Shown one piece after another: positions 17,802 to 27,258 of a DNA stretch of 64,000 bases. A model generated the notes under the pieces. It saw nothing but the letters and a program-made list of their open reading frames with translations, did not search any database and was not told where the DNA came from. Source of the DNA: Candidatus Obscuribacterales bacterium (GTDB lineage Bacteria > Cyanobacteriota > Vampirovibrionia > Obscuribacterales > Obscuribacteraceae); assembly GCA_019752635.1 (NCBI GenBank), contig JAIELX010000033.1, positions 164,322 to 228,321 on the forward strand, given 5' to 3'. Position 1 is the first letter of the stretch. The number at the start of each line of letters is the position of its first letter. Made by a program: the position numbers and the translations under genes.

Positions 17802-18006
17802 GTGTCCGCTCGGTCAATTGACAAAGTTGCGTAGTGTTCGCCAGAAAGCGGCGTGAAACATTTCTGTCCGTAGCCAGAACTTCATGGCGAAACAGACACC
17901 ACAAACAGTGGCACATTTATCCCACCTTGACTGACCAGCGACTGATCATAACGGTTATGTCTTGTTGGTCAAATTGAGAAAGGCTGATTCTAAGCCGGTT
18001 TCGAGA

Positions 18007-19602
18007 CTAGCAGACTTCCGAAAGTACTTTTGGGGTATCGTTGACATCTGTGATTTCGGCAGTGTTCGTTTGCGGTTTCCAGACGTGCGGCATGAGTGCC
18101 GCCGGGTCGCACTGCGGGTTCTGGGTCAATCTGACAATCACATCGTACAGATACTTCCCCGGTTCGATGTTGTTGCGGACGCATGTTGCCAGCAATGACA
18201 ACATGATCGAAGCCTGTAAACCCGCTTCATCACTGCCAAAGAAGTACCAGTTCTTCCTGCCGGTTGCGAACATCTTCATCATTTGCTCGGCAAGGTTATT
18301 GTCGATACGCAGGTCACCATCGAGAAGAAAGGCGTTCAGCGCTTCCCAGTTATTGAGCGAGTAGGTAATCGCCTTGCCGAATGAGCTGGCGGGCAATGCG
18401 GTTAGCACATGCTTGTCGAGCCAGCACTTCATCCTTTTAAGGATAGGGACTGATTCTTGTTGTCGCATCAATACAATCTGATCAGCTGACAAACACAGAT
18501 CGCGCGCGGCCTGCTCGACGTCAAACAGCTCTTGATACATCGAAAGCATCTCATCGCAAAGCTGTTTGTTGTTCAGCCGTGCTTTCTTGTAGTAACGCCT
18601 ATCGTGGGCTCTGCAGGCAACGAATGTCGCACCTGTTTCAGCACACAGCGCTCTGTTGCCGGAGAAACAATCGCCCAGCAGATATCCTTTGAAGCCCGGA
18701 ATGAAGTCTCTGGGACCGGCGCGACCTCTGCCTTGCGTGTAGTGAAACAAATTCACGGGATGCTGATTATCTCCCATGAAGATCCATTCATGACCGCGTT
18801 TGATATGGGCTTTTTTCTTTCGATCTTGCACCTTTACTGGCGTGTCATCGGTCGCAATGACTTTGGATTCGAGCAAAAGGGCCTTCATGCAATCGTAGAT
18901 CGGTCTGAGCATCAACGACAACGAGGTCATCCATCCGCACATCGTAGACCGATTGATATCGATGCCCAGGCGCGAGAAGCGCTGTTCTTGACGGTAGAGG
19001 GGGAGATGATTCAACCAACGATCTTCGACAATTTGCACCAGAAGACGAGGTCCTGCTGTGCCGTTCTTTATGGGTTCGAGCACTTCAGCTTCGACAACGA
19101 CGCTGTCTCCGCAAGCAGGACACTGCCAGACATGGTCAATTATTTCTTCAACGAACACCGAAACGGGAACGCACTCAAAACGTCGGTTTCGAACAACCTG
19201 ATTTACAGGTTTGCGGTGCGAGCCGCAACTGCAAATACGTTCACTTTCCGTTGGTTCGCGATCGATCGGAACGCGCCGAAGATGTGACGGCATTGGATTG
19301 CGAGTATGCCCAGGCTTCTTCTTTGGTGCCTTGCTCGATGCTGTTTTCGTCTCTGTAGCGGAAGTATTGGTTTCAGCGGTAGTCGCGTCGGTCTGTACTG
19401 AAAGGCGAAGCTGATCGGGATTCTCGTGCTTCTCCGTTTTCTTCCCGTACTTTTCGTTGAGCATTGCTTGCATCTGTTCACTCAGTTGCTTGTTTTGCTC
19501 GTACAACTTCATGATGACAGAAATTAAAGTGTCTGGGTCAAGCTGTGCAAGGGCATCCGGCGTCAACTCAGCAATGCGTTTTTTCTTGTCCGCTTTCTTC
19601 AT
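18007..19602 (-). CDS. tnpC: IS66 transposase TnpC
   Basis: 531 residues from MKKADKKKR (start at 19602; an upstream in-frame ATG would overlap tnpB's end). N-terminal coiled coil with LYEQNKQLSEQMQAM and a zinc-finger-like region (ICSCGSHRK and WQCPACGDS), then the DDE catalytic core: ATDDTPVKVQDR, LLGDCFSGNRALC and the terminal region DNNLAEQMMKMFATGRKNWY (DNxxE). The C-terminus carries the IS66 C-terminal helical motif (ASIMLSLLATCVRNN). Full length for the family. Confidence 0.95.
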   Translation of the reverse strand: MKKADKKKRIAELTPDALAQLDPDTLISVIMKLYEQNKQLSEQMQAMLNEKYGKKTEKHENPDQLRLSVQTDATTAETNTSATETKTASSKAPKKKPGHTRNPMPSHLRRVPIDREPTESERICSCGSHRKPVNQVVRNRRFECVPVSVFVEEIIDHVWQCPACGDSVVVEAEVLEPIKNGTAGPRLLVQIVEDRWLNHLPLYRQEQRFSRLGIDINRSTMCGWMTSLSLMLRPIYDCMKALLLESKVIATDDTPVKVQDRKKKAHIKRGHEWIFMGDNQHPVNLFHYTQGRGRAGPRDFIPGFKGYLLGDCFSGNRALCAETGATFVACRAHDRRYYKKARLNNKQLCDEMLSMYQELFDVEQAARDLCLSADQIVLMRQQESVPILKRMKCWLDKHVLTALPASSFGKAITYSLNNWEALNAFLLDGDLRIDNNLAEQMMKMFATGRKNWYFFGSDEAGLQASIMLSLLATCVRNNIEPGKYLYDVIVRLTQNPQCDPAALMPHVWKPQTNTAEITDVNDTPKVLSEVC

Positions 19603-19646
19603 GATGCACACAATGATACCACACGCGATGCGCCCTGTTGCGGCAC

Positions 19647-20009
19647 TCAAACCATCGATGGAATGCGTTGATATCGCTTCTGTCGTTTCACTTCGGTAGG
19701 ATTAATGCCGGCAAGGACTAGCGCGAAATCGGACGCCAGAATCTCCGAGCCCGGCAACAGTTCAAGCCTATCCAACCAAGCGAAAGTCCCGCGTTCAAGT
19801 CTTTTGTAGTAAAGCACAAATCCGTCCACATCCCAGACCAGAATCTTCATCCGATCTCGACGCTTGCTTACGAAAACAAACAGGTGACCGGACAGTGGAT
19901 TCATGCCAAAGTGGGAGTGTACAAGACCGGACAACGCATCGAAAGACAGCCGCATATCAACGGCTTCGACGCAAACAAAAATCTTCGTAGATGCAGGAAT
20001 GTTCAGCAT
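19647..20009 (-). CDS. tnpB: IS66 accessory protein TnpB
   Basis: 120 residues with the IS66 Orf2 signature: IFVCVEAVDMRLSFDALSGL, GHLFVFVSKRRDRMKILVWD and GFVLYYKRLERGTF. Needed with TnpA for IS66 transposition. Its start overlaps the end of tnpA by 7 bp. Confidence 0.95.
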   Translation of the reverse strand: MLNIPASTKIFVCVEAVDMRLSFDALSGLVHSHFGMNPLSGHLFVFVSKRRDRMKILVWDVDGFVLYYKRLERGTFAWLDRLELLPGSEILASDFALVLAGINPTEVKRQKRYQRIPSMV

Positions 20010-20524
20010 TTTTCCTCCAATGCGGAAAGTACTTTGGCAAGCAACGGTAGTGGAGTTTGTTCAGACACGAGTATCTTGCTGCCACCCGGCAGAAGAATTT
20101 CCAACTGAGCCCCTTCCCCAGGCTTGCTGTCTACTGTTACCTGCACGAAGGGGTTCGTCGATCCTGGTAGTTGCTGCTCCTTTTTCTGTTTGTTTCGTTG
20201 AGGGGCGAGAAACCTACACCATTTTCTAAAGACATTGAGCTTTAGCTGCTGCTTACTGCAGAACTCCTGGTCGCTCAGCCCACTGCCTTTCCATTCCGCA
20301 ATTAACTGCTTCCAGTCCCATTCGGAGCGGGGATTAACTGTTGTTCTTGTTTTTGTTTTGCGCAGCGTCGGGAAAAGTTTCCGCTTCCAAGTCGAGAAGA
20401 CCCAATCAGCCAAGCCTTCCTTGCGACAAAACGCTGTCTGCGTCAAACCGCTGGCTCTCCACCTTTCAACCAACTCCCGCCGCTGCTCTTCGCTGTACTT
20501 TTCTGCTGCTCCGACGCTTCCCAT
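20003..20524 (-). CDS. tnpA: IS66 accessory protein TnpA (HTH domain)
   Basis: 173 residues. Two helix-turn-helix-like repeats are visible, RWRASGLTQTAFCRKEGLAD and EWKGSGLSDQEFCSKQQLKL, as in longer IS66 Orf1 proteins. A basic middle and a C-terminal LEILLPGGSKILVSEQTPL block complete the family pattern. First gene of the transposition operon. Confidence 0.9.
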   Translation of the reverse strand: MGSVGAAEKYSEEQRRELVERWRASGLTQTAFCRKEGLADWVFSTWKRKLFPTLRKTKTRTTVNPRSEWDWKQLIAEWKGSGLSDQEFCSKQQLKLNVFRKWCRFLAPQRNKQKKEQQLPGSTNPFVQVTVDSKPGEGAQLEILLPGGSKILVSEQTPLPLLAKVLSALEEKC

Positions 20525-20592
20525 CTGCCGTCCTCCAGATCAAAAGGAGGATCGCTTGATCAGGAAATTTTCTCAACACTCCGAACGGACAC

Positions 20593-20600
20593 AAACATTC
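20593..20600 (+). repeat. Right 8-bp target-site duplication of the IS66 element
   Basis: AAACATTC directly after the right inverted repeat; the matching copy is at 17794-17801. Confidence 0.9.
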
Positions 20601-20640
20601 TGAATTGCCAGGTACTCGAAAAACAAGGAGCGTATGAAAG

Positions 20641-21072
20641 ATGGATGTGCTGTTTGTTTGCTTGGGAAACATCTGTCGCTCCCCGTTAGCTGCCGGAGTG
20701 ATGCGCAGTTTATACAAGCAAATGTCGATACAAGGCATTATCGACTCTGCCGGAACCGCCAACTGGAATGAAGGTCAGCGGGCTGACCCCAGAGCGATAG
20801 CCGTAGCCAGGGAGAACGGCATCGACATTACATCGCACAGGGCTAGACAAGTATGCAAGGAAGACTTTGACCGGTTTCAATTGATATTTGCAATGGATAG
20901 AGATAATGCCACTGCATTGAGAAAACTCGCACCAGCAGGCGCGGATGAAAGAATTCGGCTGCTGCGAGGCAGCGGCGACATCCCCGATCCTTATTACAGT
21001 GGAGACGCCGCATTCCGAAGCACGTTTCAAATCATAGAGACTTGTTTGAATGCTATTGTGCACGATCTCTAA
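20641..21072 (+). CDS. Low-molecular-weight protein tyrosine phosphatase
   Basis: 143 residues. MDVLFVCLGNICRSP holds the C(x)5RS P-loop (C7 to R13) and DIPDPYYSG holds the general-acid aspartate with the following Tyr pair. Length is normal for the family. Bacterial members often dephosphorylate tyrosine kinases of exopolysaccharide export, which would fit the polysaccharide locus at the left end, though 17 kb away. Arsenate reductase is a related fold, but the DPYY motif favours a phosphatase. AAGGAG lies upstream. The IS66 insertion ends 40 bp before the start and probably separated it from its native promoter. Confidence 0.9.
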   Translation: MDVLFVCLGNICRSPLAAGVMRSLYKQMSIQGIIDSAGTANWNEGQRADPRAIAVARENGIDITSHRARQVCKEDFDRFQLIFAMDRDNATALRKLAPAGADERIRLLRGSGDIPDPYYSGDAAFRSTFQIIETCLNAIVHDL

Positions 21073-21289
21073 AGCACATCGCGATCGATCGCGGACTACT
21101 TGATTTGCTTTAGAAGGAAGAAGCAATGGACTATAGAAATTTTCGCGAGTAACCATGTCCGTTTACTCTCCGCCGAGTTCGCCCGATCATTCGGACAAGT
21201 GCGATCCTCCGGGCCTATGCGTAATATCCACATTACTTAAGCAAAGCTAATGAAATACACTGAAAGCCCCGCGTTCGGAGGATTAGTAA

Positions 21290-22159
21290 GTGAGCGATAA
21301 GCGTTTGACTACAAGTGAGTCCTTAACAGAGAGAGACTTGAGCGGCGCGCAAGCGTTGTTTGCTGATGCTTACGGCGCTGTGGCTACTTTAGGCGGGGAG
21401 ATAATAAACGAGATTAGGGAGCATCCCGTGGAATGCGCGACGCTTGCTGCAGGAGCAGCAGCTGTTGCATTTGCGGCATACCGGGGTCGCATTCCCGTCA
21501 GTGTCGGGGAAAGCCTCGGACTGTCCGCTGCTGTAAAAGTAGAAGCTCCTCTGGCAACATCCCTGTCATCATCGATTGCCAATCGAGAACTCCTCCCCCT
21601 ATCAATGAGTTTTGTCGACTCACGGGCGCTTACAATCGGCTCGTCACTGTTGACCGGAGCCGGAGCTCTAGCACTGACAGGGTGCGAAAGACCCGGAAAA
21701 GTGGAAGTGTACAAAATGATCGATGGCAATGGTCATGAAGTTCCGCAGAAAGTAATAGAAGAATTCGCGACCAATAATTTTGTTGATCTTCTTACCGCCG
21801 ATGGGCCATCAGGTAAGTTGATTCAGATTGCCGCAGGTCCCGAAGGACACGTCACTGCGGAATCATTGAAGATTGCCAGAGGTAAGGCGGCAATGCTCAG
21901 ATTGACAGATAAGCAAATCTCCGCCATAGACCAGCTAATCCAGGACTGGAACGTAAATCACACACTTCAGAATCTGAAAGCGCGAACTACTGAAAGTGTT
22001 TTCAGACCAATCAATCCTCTGGCTGGTCTTGATCCTATGAATCCTATGAAGGGATTGGTTGGGTACAATTCTACGGAAACGAAAGTCCAAGATTATATTA
22101 CTGAAAAATCAATCTCTGAGGGGTTAGAGCGCCTAAAGTCAGGGACGAAGCCTTTATAG
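21290..22159 (+). CDS. Hypothetical protein with Ala-rich hydrophobic N-terminal segment
   Basis: 289 residues from a GTG preceded by GGAGG. After a charged N-terminus (TERDLSGAQALFADAYGAV) there is an alanine-rich hydrophobic segment, then TGAGALALTGCERPGKVEVY (a second hydrophobic run with a cysteine that could be mistaken for a lipobox but is internal). A helical C-terminal domain follows with LTDKQISAIDQLIQDWNVN. A decayed, internally deleted copy is at 16440-16630. I do not recognise the family. Confidence 0.6.
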   Translation: MSDKRLTTSESLTERDLSGAQALFADAYGAVATLGGEIINEIREHPVECATLAAGAAAVAFAAYRGRIPVSVGESLGLSAAVKVEAPLATSLSSSIANRELLPLSMSFVDSRALTIGSSLLTGAGALALTGCERPGKVEVYKMIDGNGHEVPQKVIEEFATNNFVDLLTADGPSGKLIQIAAGPEGHVTAESLKIARGKAAMLRLTDKQISAIDQLIQDWNVNHTLQNLKARTTESVFRPINPLAGLDPMNPMKGLVGYNSTETKVQDYITEKSISEGLERLKSGTKPL

Positions 22160-22624
22160 CGAGCATCGCACGCAAGCACAGAACAAACAGCTAGCCGATT
22201 TTGTGGCGATTCTTGACTGGATTGCAAAACGCCAACAATTGAGCACCACTAGTCCATTCAAGATGGGAAGCCGCTCACGATTCGGCATCAGAGAGTTATG
22301 AAACTCTGACGTGCGGTTACATGTTACATAGAATCAGTGGCAAAGTTGGGCGCGTTGGCACAGGAAGCTCGCGCCGACAATCACGCGTAGCCGATTCGCA
22401 CATTCAAGCAGAGAAGCTAGTCCAGCGATCCCGCACGCAAGCATAATGAGCACTGCGGCGCACGCCAATCATCAGGAGCTCTTAGTCACGGCGCCCCCAA
22501 TATCACGGTTAGCAATAATCAGAATCTCGCAGACGCTGGATGTCGAGTCTTCAAAATTCACTGAGGAACCGATACGGGCGCTGAGTCCGGGGAATAACTC
22601 AAATTAAGTTCAGATTCTACCGAC
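22160..22624. other. Intergenic region before ppk2
   Basis: No gene supported. The phrase CGCACGCAAGCA occurs near both ends (about 22169 and 22432), a short direct repeat. A small hairpin AGAGTT-ATGA-AACTCT lies near 22292. It presumably holds the ppk2 promoter, but I could not choose one. Confidence 0.35.
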
Positions 22625-23722
22625 ATGGCAAATACTCAATGTTGCCCCCCTGCTCGCATCCAAAGGGTGATTATCTTGTCAAAAATGGAACCATCCAGTA
22701 CGGGCCGCACCAACAGAAAAGCTACGAATAGAAAGCGCAAAGTGGTGCAAGGAGCAAACAGCAAAGACGCGGAGCAAGAGCACCTGACGAATGCTGCAAT
22801 GAATCAAGCCCTTGAACAACAGTTGATCCAACATGCGGAAAACAGCGTCCGCAAGTCACCAATTAAGTCCTCCGAAGCCAAGCTGCAGGCTGAAGACTTG
22901 CTCCGCATTAACACAAACCGCGGGCTAATTGAGCTGCTGCGTTCAAAACACATCAAGCTAAAAGATGTGATGGAATCGCTCAGATACGAAGAAGAACTCG
23001 TTGCTCTGCAAGTTGAATTGGTAAAGCTACAAAGATGGGTTCAAGAAAAAGGAAAACGGGTGTGCATTCTGTTCGAAGGTCGTGATGCCGCAGGGAAAGG
23101 TGGTGCCATTAGACGTTTCACAGAGCATCTCAATCCGCGTTCAATGCGAGTAGTAGCACTGCCTAAACCCAGCGAAGCAGAGAAGGGACAGTGGTACTTT
23201 CAGCGGTATAGCAAACAACTGCCCAATGCTGGTGAAATTGTATTCTTTGACCGCAGTTGGTACAACAGAGCTGTCGTCGAACCTGTAAACAACTTTTGCA
23301 CAAATGACGAATACGACCGATTCATGCAGCAGGTAACCGAGTACGAGCACATGCTTTACGAAGACGGCATCATGATAATCAAATTTTGGTTTTCAATTTC
23401 GCAAGAGGAACAACTTTCTCGATTTAACTCAAGAAAAGTCAATCCGCTCAAACAATGGAAGTTAAGCCCCATTGACGACAAAGCTCAGGAACTATGGCAT
23501 AAATACAGTCACTACAAAGAGCTTATGTTTAGCAAAACTCATACATCTTTCAGCCCCTGGATAATAGTTAAAGCCAACAACAAAGAAAAAGCCAGATTAG
23601 AAAGCATCAGGTACGTGCTGAGTCAATTCGAATACGACGGAAAGGGCAACTGCAAAGGGCGTCCATATCCTGATCCGAATATCATCAATCGTTATCACAG
23701 ACGAAGCAAAAAGCTCGACTGA
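22625..23722 (+). CDS. ppk2: Polyphosphate kinase 2 (PPK2)
   Basis: Up to 365 residues; the core from about residue 105 is the PPK2 P-loop kinase, which uses inorganic polyphosphate to phosphorylate nucleoside di- or monophosphates in the cytoplasm. Walker A is FEGRDAAGKGGAIRRF, followed by PSEAEKGQWYFQRY, and Walker B lies in EIVFFDRSWYNRAVVEP. The lid region and FNSRKVNPLKQWKLSPID complete the family order. The first ~100 residues are an unusual basic, low-complexity extension. An alternative start is ATG at 22685 (MEPSSTG). EGRDAAGKGG with a single catalytic domain points to class I-type enzymes, though class cannot be settled by eye. Suits an organism that stores polyphosphate. Confidence 0.92.
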   Translation: MANTQCCPPARIQRVIILSKMEPSSTGRTNRKATNRKRKVVQGANSKDAEQEHLTNAAMNQALEQQLIQHAENSVRKSPIKSSEAKLQAEDLLRINTNRGLIELLRSKHIKLKDVMESLRYEEELVALQVELVKLQRWVQEKGKRVCILFEGRDAAGKGGAIRRFTEHLNPRSMRVVALPKPSEAEKGQWYFQRYSKQLPNAGEIVFFDRSWYNRAVVEPVNNFCTNDEYDRFMQQVTEYEHMLYEDGIMIIKFWFSISQEEQLSRFNSRKVNPLKQWKLSPIDDKAQELWHKYSHYKELMFSKTHTSFSPWIIVKANNKEKARLESIRYVLSQFEYDGKGNCKGRPYPDPNIINRYHRRSKKLD

Positions 23723-23750
23723 ATATCAAGGGACTGATTTAGGAGTTCGG

Positions 23751-24983
23751 ATGCAAATCTTGCGTGCCTCATTGCTAGCCTTCGTCGCCGCAATGCTTGC
23801 AGGCTGCTCAGCGCTCAACGACTTCGTCGCCATTGCTAAGTACGGTTTCAAGTCAAAAGACGGGAATTTCGCAATCGCACCCCAATTTAACTCCGCCGCG
23901 CCATTCTCGCAAGGGCTATCTGTAGTATCGAAAGGCGGGCACGAGGGTTTTGTAGACCACTCAGGAACCTTTAAGATTCAGCCGACGTTCGACGCTGCAC
24001 GTTCTTTCTCTCACGGAATGTCCAGAGTATTTCTCAACAACAAAGCAGGCTTCATAAACCTGAAAGGCGAAGCTGTAATCCCCCCGACATTCGAGTATGC
24101 CGGCGATTTTGGACCAGATGGTATCGCTGTCGTTGAATCGAAAAAGAAATTCGGCTACATCGATAAAACTGGCAAACCCATCATTGAAACGAAGTTCGAT
24201 TTCGGCGGCGATTTCTCTGAAGGACTCGCACCAGTGCGAGTCGGTCGAAGATGGTGCTTTATTGATAAAGCAGGCAAACCAGTCGGCAAACAAGAATTCA
24301 ACGAAGCTCATTCCTTTCACGATGGACGCGCAGCAGTGTTAGTCGGCAACAAATGGGGCTTTGTAGACAGATCGCTTAACTTCATTGTCAAACCCACTTA
24401 CTCTGCAATCTCTGGCTATGCGGAAGGCTGCGCATTTGTTTGTCAATCAGAGAAATGGGAAGTGATAGACTCACAAGGGAAGTCCGCATTTGCAAAACAA
24501 TTCGATGGTTTCACAGCCCCTTATTCAGAGGGGCTGGCGTGCGTCAGAATCAACGAGAAATATGCGTTCATTGACCATTCCGGAAAAGTGGTCATCAAAC
24601 CAAAATACTACTCTCCCGCCTCATTTCATGACGGAATCGCAGTGGTTTGCACTGGCAAGACTTGGACCTGCATCGACAAATCCGACAAGGCGTTGTTTGA
24701 GGAGCCATTTGAAAGAAAACCGGGCAATTTCTCCGAGGGTGTGGTCCCGGCAATTGGTTATGCTCCGCTTAACGAAGCGGGACCGGGAATGGCAGGCATG
24801 CACGGTGGAATCTCCGCACAGCGATGTATAAAGGTTAGCGGACGCATTTCAAAAAAGAGCAGGAAGATGATGCGCTATTCCCTTGAGTTTTTCACCCCCG
24901 AGGGTCAACCAATGCAACAAGACATTGACGGATTTTATGAAAGCGGTCAGCAAATTGTGGTGGAATACAATCCAACCAACTGA
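23751..24983 (+). CDS. WG-repeat lipoprotein
   Basis: 410 residues. Lipobox LAGCS puts the lipidated cysteine at about residue 19. The mature protein has about eight WG (KWG) beta-repeats of ~45 residues, such as KAGFINLKGEAVIPPTF, KFGYIDKTGKPIIETKF and KWGFVDRSLNFIVKPTY, each with a G-[FY]-[IV]-D-x-x-G-x-x-x-I-x-P core. Proteins like this are predicted surface-exposed beta-rich folds of unknown partner. Follows ppk2 by 28 bp in the same direction, so co-transcription is likely. Confidence 0.88.
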   Translation: MQILRASLLAFVAAMLAGCSALNDFVAIAKYGFKSKDGNFAIAPQFNSAAPFSQGLSVVSKGGHEGFVDHSGTFKIQPTFDAARSFSHGMSRVFLNNKAGFINLKGEAVIPPTFEYAGDFGPDGIAVVESKKKFGYIDKTGKPIIETKFDFGGDFSEGLAPVRVGRRWCFIDKAGKPVGKQEFNEAHSFHDGRAAVLVGNKWGFVDRSLNFIVKPTYSAISGYAEGCAFVCQSEKWEVIDSQGKSAFAKQFDGFTAPYSEGLACVRINEKYAFIDHSGKVVIKPKYYSPASFHDGIAVVCTGKTWTCIDKSDKALFEEPFERKPGNFSEGVVPAIGYAPLNEAGPGMAGMHGGISAQRCIKVSGRISKKSRKMMRYSLEFFTPEGQPMQQDIDGFYESGQQIVVEYNPTN

Positions 24984-25129
24984 GGCTTCCGATCACACTC
25001 CCCGGGCTTCAACGGAAAACTCCTTTCGAGTTGGATACAACTTCGTAACAACTTATATTGTATCTTGCATTCGTGGGCGGTGAACAAACCGCAACCGCAA
25101 TATAGACGGGCATTAGGGGGAGGCGACTT

Positions 25130-25774
25130 ATGAATAAAGCTCATTTTCGTGGACAGCGCAGTCAACGTGGTTCGGGCATTGTAGAGGGCGTAGCTGGATT
25201 AGGTCTGGTTATAACAGGAACTATTTGCGCCGTTCTGCTGCTAGTCAACTGCGGAATGGCCATGTATCACAAAAACCGCTTAGGGTATGTTGCGCTGCAA
25301 ACCGCCAATTACGCGGCGAGCATTCCCAAGTCCGAGCTAAGTTCCGTCAAAACTTTCGCCAAAGAATTACTCCAGAGCATGGGAGCCAATAGTACCGACG
25401 CAAACGTCGAAAGTTCGGAAATCTTGATTAAAGGGAAGCCTGCCGTAAGAGTCGTAATTACAAATCCCTGCGTGCTTTTAGAGAGCGGCTACGACTTCCT
25501 GCCCAAGTCGATAGCACTGAGCGACGCGGCAACATGCGTACGAGCCGGTGGCGCGACAAGCGGACTTGAAGGCTCAGGATTCATCAAAATGCCGCTCGGC
25601 AGCATGAATCAGACCTACGGCAAATTCGTTTGGATTCCCGTTGCTAGCGTGGGCTCTGCAACGGCCCCTCCGGGTCCCGGAGTCGCATATACTCCTTTAG
25701 TACCTTTTCCGGTGCGCGTGGCAACCGAAGCTGGTGGCGCAACGCCGATCCAACCCGGGCACTATACCTATTAA
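25130..25774 (+). CDS. TadE/TadG-like pseudopilin-type protein
   Basis: 214 residues. The N-terminus QRGSGIVEGVAGLGLVITGT has the glycine, glutamate and long hydrophobic stretch of TadE-type pseudopilins, then GMAMYHKNRLGYVALQTANY, the usual start of the extracellular part. The tail is glycine/proline-rich. Exported via a Tad-like or general route; no other tad gene is in the window. RBS AGGGGGAGG precedes the ATG. Ends overlapping the convergent histidine kinase gene by 4 bp. Confidence 0.7.
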   Translation: MNKAHFRGQRSQRGSGIVEGVAGLGLVITGTICAVLLLVNCGMAMYHKNRLGYVALQTANYAASIPKSELSSVKTFAKELLQSMGANSTDANVESSEILIKGKPAVRVVITNPCVLLESGYDFLPKSIALSDAATCVRAGGATSGLEGSGFIKMPLGSMNQTYGKFVWIPVASVGSATAPPGPGVAYTPLVPFPVRVATEAGGATPIQPGHYTY

Positions 25775-27249
25775 GCTGTCTCACTATCACCGGGCAGCTC
25801 GAACCAGAAGCATGCGCCGCGCTCACCCGGCGAACAATAACCGACATTTCCTCCCTGGGCGTTAATCAGCATCTTGCAGATAAAAAGCCCCAGTCCGGTA
25901 CCCTGTTGCTTTACTTCGGACGGCTGATCAAGTTGCTGAAACTTCTGGAACAGGGAGCAGACCTTATCGGCTGGCACACCGGGACCTTCATCGATTACTT
26001 CGAAACGGACTCGTCCGTGCTGTTCCTTGCATTTTACCGTTATTGTTGAGTCCGGTGGCGCGAACTTCACTGCGTTGGACAGGAAGTTGACCAGTACCTG
26101 TATGGTGCGATCTGCATCACAGTTAATTAAAACATCTTCGTCAACATCTTCCTTTAGCTGAATTCGTCGACGTTCCAACAACGAGCTTATTGCAGTGATT
26201 GCCGGCACCGAGATCTCGCTATAAGTGTGAATCCGCATATCGACTCGAAGTTCGCCGCTTTCAATCTTCTCTACGTCTAACAACGTCGTCACCAAACGAG
26301 ATAAGCGCTGCACTTCGGAATACGTTCTGCGCAACCGTCTTTCTACGTCGGGCTCCAAGCTTTTGGAGTTAGTATCCAGCACTACCTCTAGTGTCAAATT
26401 GATTGACGAAAGCGGAGCTCGAATGTCATGGCTAATCATCGCTTGCATTGATTTGCGAAGTTCGTCGAGCTTGTTTCGCTCGTCGCGCATTTCCTTGAAA
26501 GCTCTGTCCAACTCTGCAAGCTCGTCAGTGCCAGCCAATTCTTTGTAGTCTTGCTTGCCGCGCGAGAACGTCCGCATATTAGTCATGACGATTTGCAGTT
26601 TGGCGACAACAGTTTTGTTAATCCAAAGTCCCAGGGCGACAATAACGACGCCGATACCAATCACTGCTATAAGCACAGCGTTGTTTAAAGACTTTCTAGC
26701 TTGAATATTGCGAGGCTCAAATTCCTGCACAGTCGGTCCGTAAAGGTCCATCAGTTCATTCAAGTCTCCAAGCAGTGAAGTTAGCGAAAGAAGCAGCGAT
26801 TCCCAGAACTCGCCCATCTCTATGTATTGTGAGAAGTAAAACTCACCATCTGTTCGGTTGAGCGAGTTTACCAATTCGTTGCCTTTCTCCATAAAGGTTT
26901 TTGCGTCGATAGAGACTTTATCCGCAATCTTGGACGCAATGATGTTGCCCCTGGTCAAGCGCCGCAACTCATCAGTTTTGTGACTTATGCTCTCGATGAC
27001 CACTGCGGTTTTCTTGTCCATTTCGTCGGACTGAAAAACAGCAGGAGCGCTGACTGCGAATAGACCTTTACCGCAATACCCAAATGTTTCCTGACATAGG
27101 GCAATAATCTTTTTTGCCGTCGTCTCCCGCTCAGCAGCGGCGTACATTTTGTCTGATATGAATAAGAAAAAGCCGATCGACGCCAGATAGAGCGCCAGGG
27201 GCAACCACAACAGGCAAGCTATTTGATATCGTAGCTTCAATTCGGTCAA
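25771..27249 (-). CDS. Membrane-bound sensor histidine kinase
   Basis: 492 residues. N-terminal TM at ~13-33, an extracytoplasmic sensor of ~150 residues, second TM at ~193-213, HAMP linker, dimerization helix with phospho-acceptor histidine in MISHDIRAPLSSINLTLEV, then ATPase motifs: NFLSNAVKFAP (N box), DEGPGVPADKV (G1), TGLGLFICKMLI (G2). It is followed upstream by a TPR gene on the same strand (9 bp gap), and a response regulator is divergent from that TPR gene at 29049, a likely partner. Signal unknown. Confidence 0.93.
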   Translation of the reverse strand: MTELKLRYQIACLLWLPLALYLASIGFFLFISDKMYAAAERETTAKKIIALCQETFGYCGKGLFAVSAPAVFQSDEMDKKTAVVIESISHKTDELRRLTRGNIIASKIADKVSIDAKTFMEKGNELVNSLNRTDGEFYFSQYIEMGEFWESLLLSLTSLLGDLNELMDLYGPTVQEFEPRNIQARKSLNNAVLIAVIGIGVVIVALGLWINKTVVAKLQIVMTNMRTFSRGKQDYKELAGTDELAELDRAFKEMRDERNKLDELRKSMQAMISHDIRAPLSSINLTLEVVLDTNSKSLEPDVERRLRRTYSEVQRLSRLVTTLLDVEKIESGELRVDMRIHTYSEISVPAITAISSLLERRRIQLKEDVDEDVLINCDADRTIQVLVNFLSNAVKFAPPDSTITVKCKEQHGRVRFEVIDEGPGVPADKVCSLFQKFQQLDQPSEVKQQGTGLGLFICKMLINAQGGNVGYCSPGERGACFWFELPGDSETA

Positions 27250-27258
27250 CCTCCTCGA

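Larger units (their letters stand above)
17802..20592 (-). mobile_element. IS66-family insertion sequence with terminal inverted repeats and 8-bp target duplication
   Basis: About 2.79 kb. The left end begins GTGTCCGCTCGG and the right end, read inward, GTGTCCGTTCGG; similarity continues as TTGA-x-AAA-x-TT for about 30 bp. Both ends are flanked by AAACATTC (17794-17801 and 20593-20600). An 8-bp duplication is the established IS66 value. The three canonical IS66 genes (tnpA, tnpB, tnpC) lie inside on the minus strand in the usual order and all are intact, so it may still be active. It inserted between the membrane-protein gene at 17171 and the phosphatase gene at 20641. Confidence 0.93.

Noticed and set aside
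18532..19287. Long plus-strand frame (251 codons) inside the IS66 transposase
   Set aside because: Shadow of tnpC on the opposite strand; its sequence has no domain pattern.
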